From positions 7,121,001-7,185,000 of the forward strand of contig NC_037641.1 of NCBI RefSeq assembly GCF_003254395.2: DNA of 64,000 nucleotides, in the 5' to 3' direction. The translations under genes and the position numbers were made by a program. Source of the stretch: Apis mellifera. Its lineage: Eukaryota > Arthropoda > Insecta > Hymenoptera > Apidae. Positions within the stretch are counted from its first letter, which is position 1. Every line of letters starts with the position of its first letter. This document shows positions 25,701 through 37,674 of the stretch, piece by piece. The notes beneath the pieces are model-generated. The model did not search any database. It had not been told where the DNA came from and worked only from the letters and a program-made list of their open reading frames with translations.

Positions 25701-28316
25701 ATTCATAGGAAGGTCTATTATTTTAAATCCATTCTTACTTTTTTTCTTATGCGATGAATCGAGTTAGTCAAAAAATTCTCAACACTTTTTTTCTTTTAAT
25801 CGAAATTTTCACGAATCAACTTTGAATGTACTTCGTAAGATAATTTTATTTTCCGTGGAAATATTTTTCATTTTCGTAGCGAGAGAAATCTTGAAATTAG
25901 GTCATTAAAAAATGTCATCAAACGTGCTATATTATCTATGTATCATTATGACACCAGTGCGAAGAAGATATCTATTAATAATCGCGAGGAGAAGGATCGT
26001 CCTTTTCGGGGAGACGAGTAAAAATATCGACGAGTGATAGATTCGGATTAAATATGATGTATTTAGGCATCGATATTCTTCTGTCCCCCTTTCATTTCTC
26101 GTTTCGAATTCGAGCTATGCGAACAAAACGGAGCACACCGATCTACATATTGAAATCATTCATCACCCCATTTTTTCTCTTTTTATTTTTTTTTTTTTTC
26201 GTCCCCAACAAATCCGTACCCCAGATTTTTCACCAACTCATCGCGTCGAGTTTTAAAACGCTCGTCGAAATAGATCGAAATTTCATCCTCCCGTTTCAAA
26301 CAGATTATACAGGCGTGCGATAAAAATATCTCGGATTCCTCGTATCAAAATAACGAAACAATTTCTTTTCCTTTACTCGTCTTAAAGAAAATTATTATAT
26401 AAATTTTTCATCACTAAAAAGAAAAATCCTTTCTATCTCTAATTTAATTATAATGAATCCAAATCGACGTATCATCCTCCAATAACAGCAATACAGATAG
26501 ATATATTATATGTATCAGATGTGATACAAATTAATTAAAAAATTTCAGGGGATCTCAATTCGAGGATTATGATTATTATCACGCAGATCGCAAATCCATA
26601 GAGAATCAAGTTCCTAAGGAAGTTGAAATTTTCATTCCAAGCATGTAGATTGCACACATCGATCCTAGTATCATGGTTGCAGAGGTTCGCGTGAGATGAT
26701 GCACGGATATTATATCCTATAAAAGGGTTGGCCTGCACAAGAGTGGATCGCAGGAGGGAATGGCGAGTCGGTTTCGTTTTTTGGCTCTGAGGTGGATTTT
26801 AAATCAGACCAAATCAGATACCTCTCCTATCGTTCCTTCTTCTTTCCTCATTTTTTCTTCCTCTTTCTTTCTTCTTCTTTCTTTCTTTTTTTTTCACGGG
26901 CCAATTTGGCCAATCGTAGTGGCCCAACGTATGAACTTGGCGAAAGGGCAGCGAGGCATTGGCCGATTTTAATCGAGCCGGATCAACCGCGGAACTCGAT
27001 ACGTTAATTGGCAAAATTTGATTCGATGCCAGTCGAACGAGGATCATTCAATTACATTGAGATGAATCTTGGCCACGGTTGGGCTTTGATTCGTGTAATT
27101 TGTTACGTTGGGAGGATGTGGAGATGTATCGTTTCGAATTATCGTTGAATTTTTTTTTTTTTTTTTAGTAGTAGTAACCAGGGTGTGGTTTGGGGTGGAT
27201 AGGGCGATAAATAAATTGATGGATAGTTCTTCTCTGGAATAAGAAGAAAGCGCGATATCCGCTCTAGTGATAAAGATATCCGATATTGGAGAATTTTATT
27301 TTCCTCTCTTCTCTTTATTCTCTTTATTTTTCTTTCTGAGATCTTTGGAAGATGAAAGCGCGATAAGGAAAGGAGGAACGAGGGGAGAGGGAGAGGAGGA
27401 AAGAAAGTTACCTTTAGTCTTGGTTACTTTCAATGGAAAATGAATATGCTCGCGGAGATTGGAGCGAGGAAACTTGTTTATTCCGTTTGCAGATGTTATC
27501 TTGTATTTACCTTCCATTTATCTCAGTTATAGTTCAGTAAACATTAACGAAATTAAATTCACTCGCTACTTCTAAGAAATCAGGCCAAGACTTCAAAATA
27601 AATTCCAATTTTTAAACTTGATATTTGTTAAATTAGATTAGAAGTTAAATTTATATACATATTTCCATTGATATATTATATGTTATACAAAATTGAACAT
27701 AATAAACAGATATTTGATTCATCCACTAATTATCACGATTATTTGCCAGTTTAGTTTTCCACGAATATCCATCAGCATATTCATTATCCATACATTGTCC
27801 GTTTTATTATCATCCATAACGGAATTAAATAATAACGAAATACCAAAATACATATAAATACAAAAATAAGAAAAAAGGAGCAGAATTTCATAGTACTTTC
27901 CTCCATATTAAAGAAAATTATTATTCCATATCCCCATATTCCCATCCTCCAGAAGAAAATCGATAAAAACTCTTCGATTTCCTATTTCCCCCTCCCTCTC
28001 ATCCTCCCTTCTTCCCTTCCTTTCTCCCTGATATCACGGATAACCATCTTCCAGACGAAATCGTAAATACCCAAAACCGCTTGCGGTGCACATTTCTGGC
28101 GGCCAAATGTAGAAATAGCGATATCTTATTGTTCCCCGATATAACGGGGGGGGAGGGAGAAATTGGAAAGTCCTTGGAAATAAATGCCCAAGTGACCGGG
28201 TTATCGTGTTTTCCCGGTATTGGCGAGTAATGGGATTTCAAGCCGATTTCAATTGATCCCGATGCATCGCGACAGTCGATCGCACTCCCGATAACCAGGG
28301 CCACTACTTTGACGGA

Positions 28317-28336
28317 GGGGCGGGGAGGGGAGAGGG
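28317..28336 (+). other. G-quadruplex motif
   Basis: Four G-tracts of at least three (28317-28320, 28322-28325, 28327-28330 and 28334-28336) are separated by loops of 1, 1 and 3 bases, which fits the canonical intramolecular quadruplex pattern. Within 85 bp downstream, GGGGGG and a C run (28400-28418) are separated by TGAA-type sequence and could form a strong stem. Folding in the cell is not shown by sequence. Confidence 0.75.
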
Positions 28337-28464
28337 ACGAGGAAATTGGTGTAATTCGGTCGTGGTCCATTCGACGACCCGCCGTTATCGTCAGTTTCCG
28401 GGGGGTGAACCCCCCCCCTCGCGACTGACAAGTCGATAATTCGATACGGATTTCTTCGTGCGTG

Positions 28465-28470
<6 letters not shown>

Positions 28471-28504
<34 letters not shown>
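28471..28504. repeat. (GA)17 microsatellite
   Basis: A pure GA run of 34 bp immediately follows the GC-rich island at 28.0-28.4 kb. GA runs are potential GAGA-factor-like sites and are also typical polymorphic microsatellites in bees. Confidence 0.97.
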
Positions 28505-28509
<5 letters not shown>

Positions 28510-31500
28510 ATATTGGAATAAAGAATGACTCGTCTCGATACGATACGTCTCTCTACCTTCTCCTCTAATATTTCACGATTTATTTAATACGATATTGGAT
28601 CTATACAAACGTGGGATCGGTTCTCGCCAATTTTCACGTTTAATATTCCTCGTCCGCGATTCGAAGGCGAATTGGAATGTAAATGAGATGGGTGTAAAAA
28701 AGGAAGAGGAAAGAAAGGAGAAGTTTCTCGAGGATTCTCGAGTTCTTTTCTTTTTTTTTTATTATTATTAAAAATTTGAATCGAATCTCAGAAGATGTAC
28801 ATCGCGATGGGAAATTTATTTGGACGAAGGAGGAAGTTTCAATGAAAATCGATGATAGGGGGAGGGGAAAAAAAATGGACGACGATTAAAGAGCTTCTAA
28901 GATTTCTAAGAATCGATCGATGCATTTTTCCAAGTCAATTTTCTTTGAAGAATTTACGTATTACGTATTGAATATACATATATATATATACGTGTATATA
29001 GTTGAACAGCGCGTTTACCTTTCTTTCAAAGCCGTGCAAACAAGAACACAACACAAGAGAACATTTCATGCGGGCTTTTTGAAACGTAAAGGACTTCAAT
29101 CTTGAGGAGGGAAGCGCGTAAAACTAATAGATGCGATTGAAGACTTCGCGCGTTCAGTGTTCGAAAAGCTGACTTATAGCGAATTGAAGCGCGAAGGAAA
29201 CAAGCCGGCTTTCGCGTCGAAAAGAAATTCGCAATCGTCGAGGAACAAATATACAAGATAATTGAGAGTATTATTTATTCCCCAGAGAAAGGTACACGGA
29301 TGAAAAATGAAATTGCACATCAGTTTTCGAAGAATAAAATTCTAAATAAATTCTAAACACGATCGAGAAATTAGATAGTGAATTTTATTTTGATATCTGA
29401 TCAACGCCAGACTTGACCCATTAAAGGTCGATCGATAAAGCAAATTGGTCGAACGAAATACGATCCTGCGGATGAATCCCCTTGAGATGGAAGATTTCCC
29501 TCGCCAATTTACGACGAACAAGATCTTTGCGTCATCGAAAAATATTATTCTTTTGTATCGAACAATCGTGCACGAATTATCGATTCGAAAAATATTTTAT
29601 CTTTATGGGAATATACGTTAGTCAGACGTTTTTTTAACATTCTGTTGTTAATTAATTAGCGATTGATTCAATAACAATGCAATCCCTATGTAATATACAT
29701 GGAAATGGCAAATTTGTACACGGCCAGCTCATGGAAACACGCTTACTAAACAGGAATAACACGATATAAATATAGAAACGGGCGGATACAATTAAATGCA
29801 AAGTAAATATTCGAGCAGCAACGATGTATACATATATAATATATATACCTCTAATACAATTTCCCTATTACTGGTGCTGGTTATATTGGTATGTGTATAT
29901 TTAGCTTCATTCAGGAATACCAAGGCACATTCACTCCGGATCAAATTATTTTGATCTTGATAGTGAACATCGTGCAAATATACACGATCTTTGATAGATC
30001 ATGTTCCCTTGAATTACGAACGCAAGCGTAAAATGAATCTTTATTGGATTAACATCGAGTTACATTATGGTAGAACAAATTTCCGGAAAATGATTCGATC
30101 GCTACGAAATTTAATTTTAGATAAAAATTAGTAAATATTCGAAGGATGAAAATTAATTTGGAATTCTGTGTATTCATTTTTGGAACAGTAGTTGTGCAAT
30201 AGAAATTGTGTAAAAAAATAATTATTTTTAATTTCGAATTTAACTTAAATTAAGATTTGATATAAATATATTGAAAAAATGAAATTCCATATTTATAATA
30301 TTCGAAAATAAAGTATATTATTCATATATTATTTATAAATTTTCGCGAAATAATAAAAAAAAAAGAAAAGAAATTCAACTTGTTCGAAATCAATGAACAA
30401 AGTGCACATAAATTTGTAAACTTGATTATAAATGTTTGTTGTTTATAAATGTGTATAAGGATGCACATCCACATAGGACAAAAGCAATTTACTTGTCTTT
30501 CTATGGGTAACTGGAAATTTTTCTCCAGACATATTCAAGGAAATATCTTCGAGTTGTTTGTATCCTCCGCTTCTACGCATCTTTCTTACTTTTTTCAATC
30601 TTCAATGTGTATGATGTATGATCACAATGCACGAGTACAATCAAAGAGGAAAAATAACGATGAAAAATGCTACATGCTTATGAACCTCGTAATTAGATGA
30701 TTAGCATTTAATTATGATAATTCACTATCTCTTTCCCTCTCTTAATTATTTTTTAGAATGTATTCTTAATCACAGTCACACTTGCTAATTTTAAAAATAA
30801 TTTTCTTTCTAATAAATTGATCAAATTCTTATTCCACTGTAATAAAAATTGTAATAGAAATTGTCGAGATTATTTGTGAGGATGAGAAATTCCAAATTAA
30901 ATTATTTAACAACAAATAATGTTTCTTATAATTTACAAACTATAAGATAAAATTCATCGAGTCATGGGATAATTGATAAATATAAAAGAAAAAGAAAGAA
31001 TGATCGTACAGACTTCACCGTTCACAGATTCCAAAGCCAGTAATCGCGATATAATTTATGATCACAAATATATAACTTATTTAACAACGATAAAACGATT
31101 TCTCTTAAACAGATCGAAAATAAACGGGATCCGAAACCATTAGTTCAATTTACAGTGTATTTTCACTTCGACCGGTTCATGTTTCATGATACATGACGTC
31201 CAGCCCACAAACTGGCATTCACGCGTCAACCTTTCAACCCCCGTGTATAAAGACCAGTCATTAGTCTCGATGTAAAGCGTGTTGGCAAGCCTGGGGATGA
31301 TGAATTACGAGTCCCTTGTTTGCGAAACGAGATGGTCACTTTAAGCACATCCCTAGGTTTTGTGCAAACTGTGTTAGTTTGAAACCCTCGAATGGATCTA
31401 AAGGATGGTCGCTTGCAAAGTGGCGCGTCTGCTTTATGGACACTGGAGGTGTTATATATGATTCCGATTATCGAGATTAAGGAGGAATTGTTCGTTGAGA

Positions 31501-33589
31501 AAATAATGTATTTTCTGTTTGAACATCGAAAGGGGTCGAATTATTATATAGTTATGAATTTGTATTCGTTCGAGTGTTTGAAATTGGCCGAGAAAAAAAG
31601 TTTTAAAGATGATTAAAGATATCGTAGTGATTTGATTTGTGCGAATATTTTTTTGAAATAAAAACTTTATAGAATAGAATATAGATAATGATGAACGAAA
31701 GCAATGATGGATGATGTATGATGGATTGTTAATATTAGTTTGTTATTCCATATATGATTAAATTTCATCATTAATATTCAATCAGATGAGGAATAATTAG
31801 TACCAATATCAGAAATTCTCGATATAAAGCACAATATAAACCCTAATACCACATTAATACCAACATTTAGCAGCGATAGTTGAAACGTTTCGATAAATAT
31901 TCCAGTAAATTTGGTATTACGTTGCTCGTAAACGGATTTATAGACCACTTCTTGTTACAGATAAATGCGTCTTCCCTTCTATCCAAGTTTCTATCAGAGA
32001 TTTTTCGCCATAGGCAACTTTCTTCGAGCGATATATCGGCAATAAAACACAGTGAATGGCCCTGTGCAGGTATCAAAAACCCGCAAACGAGACGAAATTC
32101 TAGAAATTCCCCTTTAATTGCCTCATAACATCTTCTAACCTGTTTCCTCTATTCGACTCTCTTCATCGAAAAAGTTATTAAAGTAAATTTTCCACGTCTC
32201 TGTTCATCATCCCACATAATATCGTTGCCTGTATTATCTCCATTCGATTCTTCGTCGAAAAAATGATTACAATTACTCCCAACCAAGAGGAAATTAATTA
32301 TTAATGCAAAAAAGAAGAGAAAAAAAATAGATACAAATAGAATTCGTCAGTTTCAAAGGTCTGTGGAAGAAATTTTCAATATTAAATTTTCCGTTTACAG
32401 GTTAGTAAATTTCAGGCAATGAAAGATTGAATGAAGAAGGGCGTCTACTGAAACTAAAGTGATCACGAGGCGCTTGGGAAATCACGAAAACAATTCGCGT
32501 TCCACCGAGTGAAATAGATCGTCCCCGAAGCAGCGAACTCTTTGTTCGCCCTTGTCATTGTCGGTTAGATAAATTGAAACGCGGATTGCCGGCATTTCTG
32601 TGAGCCGACGTCGAAGCTAAATAAACGTCTTGGCCGAGCCGCCTCCATTCGGAATCCGGTCGTGAAATTTCTGAATTAACGGCCAACAGTTTATTCGAAC
32701 TTCCTTTCCGATGTTTTTCGGTGTTCCGCCTCCGTTAGTCACGGCTCGATGGTTCAGAAAGCCGTGGAGAAACTATTACCAGACCCTTAATTTACGCGAG
32801 GAAGTAAGTTTCAACCTCCCCCAGAATTAATAGGGATTTCGATGTTTTCTTCCGTTTATTTCGAAAACTTATTAATGGACTTTTAATTTTATGCAAAAAC
32901 AGAGAGCTCGAGCGGCGAGGATTATTTTCCGGATTAACGATTATTTTAATTAATTCACGGTGTTAGCTGGTTATTGTTGAACGTGTTAATTTGAATAATA
33001 GAGATTACTCTTACACCCCCCTCTCTCCTCAACTAATTTTAAATTTTGGTCGAACGTTAATCTTGCGCCGAATATTGCGAGGGAAATTTATATAAAATAT
33101 AGGGAATATGGAGAAGTACGTTTGTTTCGTGTCTTTCTTTTGCAGATCGATCCTACAGATATTTTCGTGGATGAAATCGTTGCTACGATTCCGCGAAAAA
33201 GAAGGAATTAATTCTTTCGTTAGATATATATATATATAAAGGAAGAATGTCGATACGAAACTGGAACAATAAAATCAAACATCGTCTTTCAACTCGAAGA
33301 GTAACGAAAGTTATTTAAAAATAATAAAGGAAAAAAACTGCCTAATGGAAATCAAAATTCACTCAAGGAACTAATAATAAAAATATAAGAGAGTATCGTT
33401 GATGGAATCATTTTTTAACGTTTCGAGAAATTTACAACAGCTAATCGATATTTGAATTTCAATTAACCCTAGAAGATACAATATTGTAAGAAAGATTTAA
33501 GCGTTTATAAACTTCGAATCGCGAGTAAAAATTTTTGGAATAATATTCGCGAAAATAATTCAACGATATATAAATTATCAGTAACGGTT

Positions 33590-34371
33590 ATTTATCGAAC
33601 AAGGAGACACGCGAAGCGGAGAACCATATTTTCTTCGCGATACAATTTCGTCGACGAGACGACAAGAAAACTATGAAGTGAAAGCCGAGAATAGAATAGA
33701 ATCGACGAAGATTTGCGAAACGAAAAACGGCGATCACGTCAAAGGGGCGCAATAAAAGAGATTACATTCGCAATTGCGCGTTCCCTTTTTCCTCCCTCCC
33801 CCCCTTGGAAAAAAATGAGAAATGCGAGGACGGTGCTCAAAGACCTTCTGCCTGGACAAACGTTTCAAATTTTCACGTAATATTATTCGACGAGTCCGCG
33901 ATTTATTAACGAAGCCCCCAGGAGAGAAACGAGCGCGAACGATCCGAATAAGGAAAATGTAAAAAAAAGAAAAAAGAAAGTAGATCGTGCGTAACAAGCT
34001 CGTTCGTTGATTTTTCGGGCCGTTCAAAGAAGAGAGGAGAAAAAAAATCACTCAATCAGTAGAGATAAATTTTTGGACTAAAAAATTTCGACTCGAATCT
34101 CTAATAATCGTATCGAAAAGAAAAGAAAAGGGAAACAAATATTGGTACAAGATAATAGCGATAAAGAAACATTTGTGATCCGATCCTCTCGCGAGATTAG
34201 TTTCCACGAGATCTAGAAGAAATAAAGGCGAGAGGAGAGAGAAATTCGATCACAGAAAAGGAGGCAGAAACGACATCCAATATCGACGTTTACATGCCTC
34301 GAGTGGGCCTGGAGGAATTTACGAGGCGTAAAAACGCGATCCGTGACGATTGCGTTGAAGCGAGAATCTAG
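33590..34371 (+). promoter_or_regulatory. Putative 5' leader / promoter-proximal region with an upstream ORF
   Basis: Sequence upstream of the large exon is purine-rich and moderately GC-rich compared with flanking DNA. An ATG at 34294 opens a 25-codon ORF that ends at TAG 34369-34371, in the same frame as the main ORF. A sequence resembling a 3' splice acceptor (tctagatttccaacag) ends at 34382, so the large exon may begin at 34383 instead of continuing upstream. I see no convincing TATA-initiator pair that fixes a transcription start. Confidence 0.35.
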
Positions 34372-34470
34372 ATTTCCAACAGAGAGTTGAACGATAAAAT
34401 CGTCACGGTGTGCGGATTGGGGCGAATTCTCGGCTACATCGGCGGAAGACCGTCGGTGGGGGCCGCCAGC
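34372..34470 (+). other. Open in-frame extension upstream of the chosen start codon
   Basis: The main reading frame is open from 34372, just after the TAG at 34369, but has no ATG before 34471. This 33-codon segment is therefore either 5' untranslated sequence or, if the acceptor ending at 34382 is used, the N-terminal part of the exon in a longer isoform. A TTG at 34387 is in frame but is an unlikely insect start. Confidence 0.5.
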
Positions 34471-36941
34471 ATGTCGCAGTCTGGTTCAGGGGGGGTGAAC
34501 GATAGCCACCAGGAGCAGAACCAGATCGGGCAGACGATGGAGAACCAGCAGACGTCGTGTCAGAACGGTCGGGCCGAGCCGCCCGCCGATAACGCCAAAC
34601 AAGATTTGTCGAACGGCTTCGAGAACCGTACCATAGAGTACGACAGATTCTCCCAAGACAGGACACAGCAGAACAAGTCGATCGGTCAGGCTCAGAGCCA
34701 AGAGCAACAGCAACAGCAACAACAACAACAGCAGCAACAGCAAACCCAGCAGACCGGCCAATACCCGACTGGAAGGAAGCAAGCTGTGGTCGGTGTTCCC
34801 GAGGACAGACATCCACCAACTGGGCAACTTCCTCCTCAACAGTACGGGAGAGAAGAAAAGTCTACGGCACCGGAGAGAGCGCAGAACGTGTCCCAAACTA
34901 GCACTCAAACCCTTCCTGTCCAAGCGCAACCCCAATTCGTGCCCGATTACGATCAGACTCAGTACACGCAGATACGAAGCCAGTTCGAGGTGAGGCCGCA
35001 GATGTATCCTCAACAGGCGCAATACGCGGAGCGTGCCGGTTACGTGACCCGAGACGTGACGTACAGGGATCCCACGTTGTACCAAGGAGGCGCGGCGAAT
35101 CCTATGTTCACTGGTCAAGGTCAGTACGTAACGGTTCAACACGGGTCGCAAATACCCCCTCAATCGGCCAGCCCTCAGCCGCCGTATTTCTCAGGCGTGG
35201 TAGTGCCTCAACCGACCGGTTACGCTCAATACGGTACCCAGCCCCAATACCCTTACACCCAATATCCCCAGACAATGATGAACGCGGTACCGTACACACC
35301 CCACGCGGGAATTTACCCGGGTCAACAGTTCGGTCAACAATCGCCCAATCCTCAGAGATTCTCGCAGGAGTTGGGTCAATACCAGACCCAACCGATCATC
35401 CAACCGATCGCCCAGAACGTGACCCACGGTCTCGCGATGGCAACTGGCGAGCGACCGAGTCGCGGGCCGAAACCCATGGTTCCCCCCCGAGGCAACTCGA
35501 AGATCACGCACGACACCGGGCACAGAAAGTCGGCGAGCGTCGACGTGGCCGGGATGCAGAAGGCTAAATACGATCCCGGTCAAAATCCTGTCCCGCAGGA
35601 GCAACAGATCCACAGGAGCGAGGGGGCGATAATCGTTCAGGGTGCACAGATAGTGGCCAATGCCCAAGACAGGAGGTATCTGGCGGCCATTAATCAAAAT
35701 CCGCGGACACGACAGGACGGGTTGTACGTGGATACGAACGAGGATCAGCCGCCACCTGGGCGGGAAAAAATGTGCGAGGCCGTGGCGGCTGACTGCGGCC
35801 TGTACGTGGCCAGGCCTGAACACAGGAAATCTATTTCCGTGGACGTTACATCGAGTTTCCAGCGGCGGAACGACACGATCACCTTCACGTTCCCCGGCGA
35901 CGGGAATCAGGAAATATTGATGCCGGCCAGGAAGGGCGGAAGCATGGTGGATCCGAAACGGGTCGAAGCCAATCAAGTGTATCCGCCTGATCAAAGGCGA
36001 TTGGACACGAGCTTGAGAGTATCTCCGATGGCTTTTGATACGAGACAAGAGAATAGGAAGAGCATAGGGGCGGACAGAAAGCCCGAATGGGGCAACGTGA
36101 GCCCTAATCAAAGAATGGCGATGCCGCAAGAAAACAGGCGGTCCGATTACTTCGACGAGCACAGGAGGTCGCCTATGAGCATCGAAGGGAAAAGAATGGA
36201 GGACGTTAGAAGGTCTCCTATGCCGTTCATGCCGATCCGCGAGGGATCGGCGGATCGTGGCGGGCAGAAGAGTCCCTCGTTCGTCAATCAAAATTTTGAG
36301 AAAACCAGGCAGGAGTTGACCATATGGGCCGAGCAACGTCAACGGCAGGAGCACGAGAGAAGCATGATGCAGAATCAAATGATGTCCACGAGCCCGCGTT
36401 CCCGTAATCAGTCCGAGGAGAGGAGAGATCCGAGGGGACAGATCCATCAAACGGCGGACGATAGGAAGGAAGGGAGAATGACCCAATCGGCCTTTCAACC
36501 GATTCCCAACATCAGCCAGAGGACGATAATGGAGCAACGTCGCCATTTGCGTCACGTCAGCGCTGATCTCACTAAACACATGGAACTATCGAGGAAGGAG
36601 TTCGAGGAGCAACCCATTAGCGGATCCGTGGCGAATCTGGGACCACCCCCTGCCAGCACGGCCTCCTCTCAAAGGGCCAGTCCCAACATATGCCATCAGT
36701 ATCCAGCCCTGAGCGAAGCTAAGTTAGACACCAAGACTGTTCTCACTGTGGTAACGGATTTCGGTGAAACGAGTTTGGGCAAACCGATCGATCAGGTGGA
36801 TCATATAATTCACAGTCATCGCAAGAGTCACAACGTCTCCAGCAATCTATTGACTCACAGCAAGAGTCAGACGGACAATCTTCAAAGTCAATTGGATCCA
36901 CAGAACGAAAAGTCCGACGCTCTGACGCCGCAGCAACAACA

Positions 36942-36972
<31 letters not shown>

Positions 36973-37674
36973 CAACAACAATTGCAGAATCAACAGAGTC
37001 TGGATTTAATTTCAGAGAAACTGAGCCAATTCGAGCGGCAACAGAGCGATCTGCAGGCGAAGCTTCAATGTCTTCAGAGTCAAAATCAAATCCTGGACAA
37101 AGTGGCGCAGTTTCAACACCAACAGAGCGACTTGCAGGCAAGACTGCAAAGTCTGCAGGCGCAGAACCAATTGTGCGACAAATTGCAAAGATCGGCCGAT
37201 TTTCAATCGCACGGGATCGGGAACGAGATCCACCAGATTCAATCGAACTCGCTGCCCAACCACCAAGAACAATCGTCCGATAAGAGTTGCCTGACGCAGA
37301 GCCAGAATACGCCGCACAGCCATCATCAAACGTTATTGACCGCTTCCTATTCACAGAACTCTAATCATCAATCCTGCCAATCGTCTGTCTGCGAGAAGCT
37401 ATCGCCCAGGCTGCAACACGATACAAGCGACCCGAATTCTATTCAGATACCGAACATGTCGCAGATGCCGTTGCCGTGTCTGCCGCAATTCGAGCGCACC
37501 GACGCGTCGCGCGCTTCGTTTTCGCAGTTCCATCGGCTTCAGTGCCAGATAGACGGCCACGAGGCCGTTTCGTCCACCGCCGTCTCCTCCGCTTCCTTCA
37601 CCGGCACGTTGAAGAAGGTGCCTCCGGAAAAACCACCGAGAACGTCGTTGATCGTTCAATCGCCGGAATCGGAG
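34471..37674 (+). CDS. Large exon of a Gln/Ser-rich disordered scaffold-like protein (partial gene)
   Basis: Unrecognised gene; this exon encodes 1068 residues. The start is the first ATG in the open frame, with A at -3. Features in order: poly-Q 79-91; a Tyr/Gln/Pro-rich prion-like stretch about 151-310; PMVPPR (335-340), a PxxPxR SH3-ligand-type motif; HRKSASVD (351) and HRKSISVD (451), with related ENRKS (527), ENRRS (554) and HRRSP (564); LRHVSAD near 694; HRKS (783); poly-Q 821-837; a heptad-like coil about 845-905 made of two 27-residue repeats; PEKPPR (1052-1057). No signal peptide, membrane segment or folded catalytic domain is visible. It ends in phase 0 at GAG|GTAAGA. If unspliced, the frame adds 11 residues and stops at 37710. 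Recurrent RKS/RRSP sites suggest a phosphoregulated adaptor; a cytoskeletal or signalling scaffold is inference. GC content is far above the flanks and the frame is unbroken, so coding status is firm; the N-terminus is less so. Confidence 0.92.
34705..34743 (+). repeat. Poly-glutamine tract 1 (13 codons)
   Basis: Thirteen consecutive Gln codons of mixed CAG/CAA in the large exon, followed by a further Gln-rich stretch. Codon mixing limits slippage and suggests that the peptide, not a pure trinucleotide repeat, is maintained. Confidence 0.95.
36931..36981 (+). repeat. Poly-glutamine tract 2 (17 codons)
   Basis: Seventeen consecutive Gln codons with a CAG block followed by a CAA block, directly upstream of the predicted coil. 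Poly-Q beside a coiled coil is a common arrangement in insect regulatory proteins. The runs of one codon could vary in length between individuals. Confidence 0.95.
37024..37185 (+). repeat. Coding tandem repeat: two 27-residue coil units
   Basis: Residues 852-878 and 879-905 of the large exon align without gaps, with 18 of 27 positions identical. The shared core is QQSDLQA, then LQ, LQ and QNQ, ending in DK plus a hydrophobic residue. Hydrophobic residues recur at heptad-like spacing, suggesting a short coiled coil. The DNA copies differ mostly at synonymous positions, so the duplication is old and constrained at the protein level. Confidence 0.85.

Larger units (their letters stand above)
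17291..33589. other. Long AT-rich non-coding stretch with GC-rich islands
   Basis: No supported gene. GC-richer islands lie at about 20340-20700, 22420-22680, 28000-28440 and 32470-32830, and a smaller one at 31170-31330. The longest chance frame is 178 codons at 23438-23974 (plus). It contains a Lys/Glu run from a GGAAA repeat, has a 115-codon frame opposite, and shows no domain. The stretch may be an upstream intron or intergenic DNA before the gene at 34.4 kb. Confidence 0.5.

Noticed and set aside
35191..36579. 462-codon open frame on the minus strand inside the large exon, plus a 225-codon one at 34486-35163
   Set aside because: These are antisense shadows of a GC-rich Gln/Ser/Pro exon. 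The minus-strand peptides are Leu/Arg/His-rich with no domain, while the plus strand has a start, splice donor and organised motifs.
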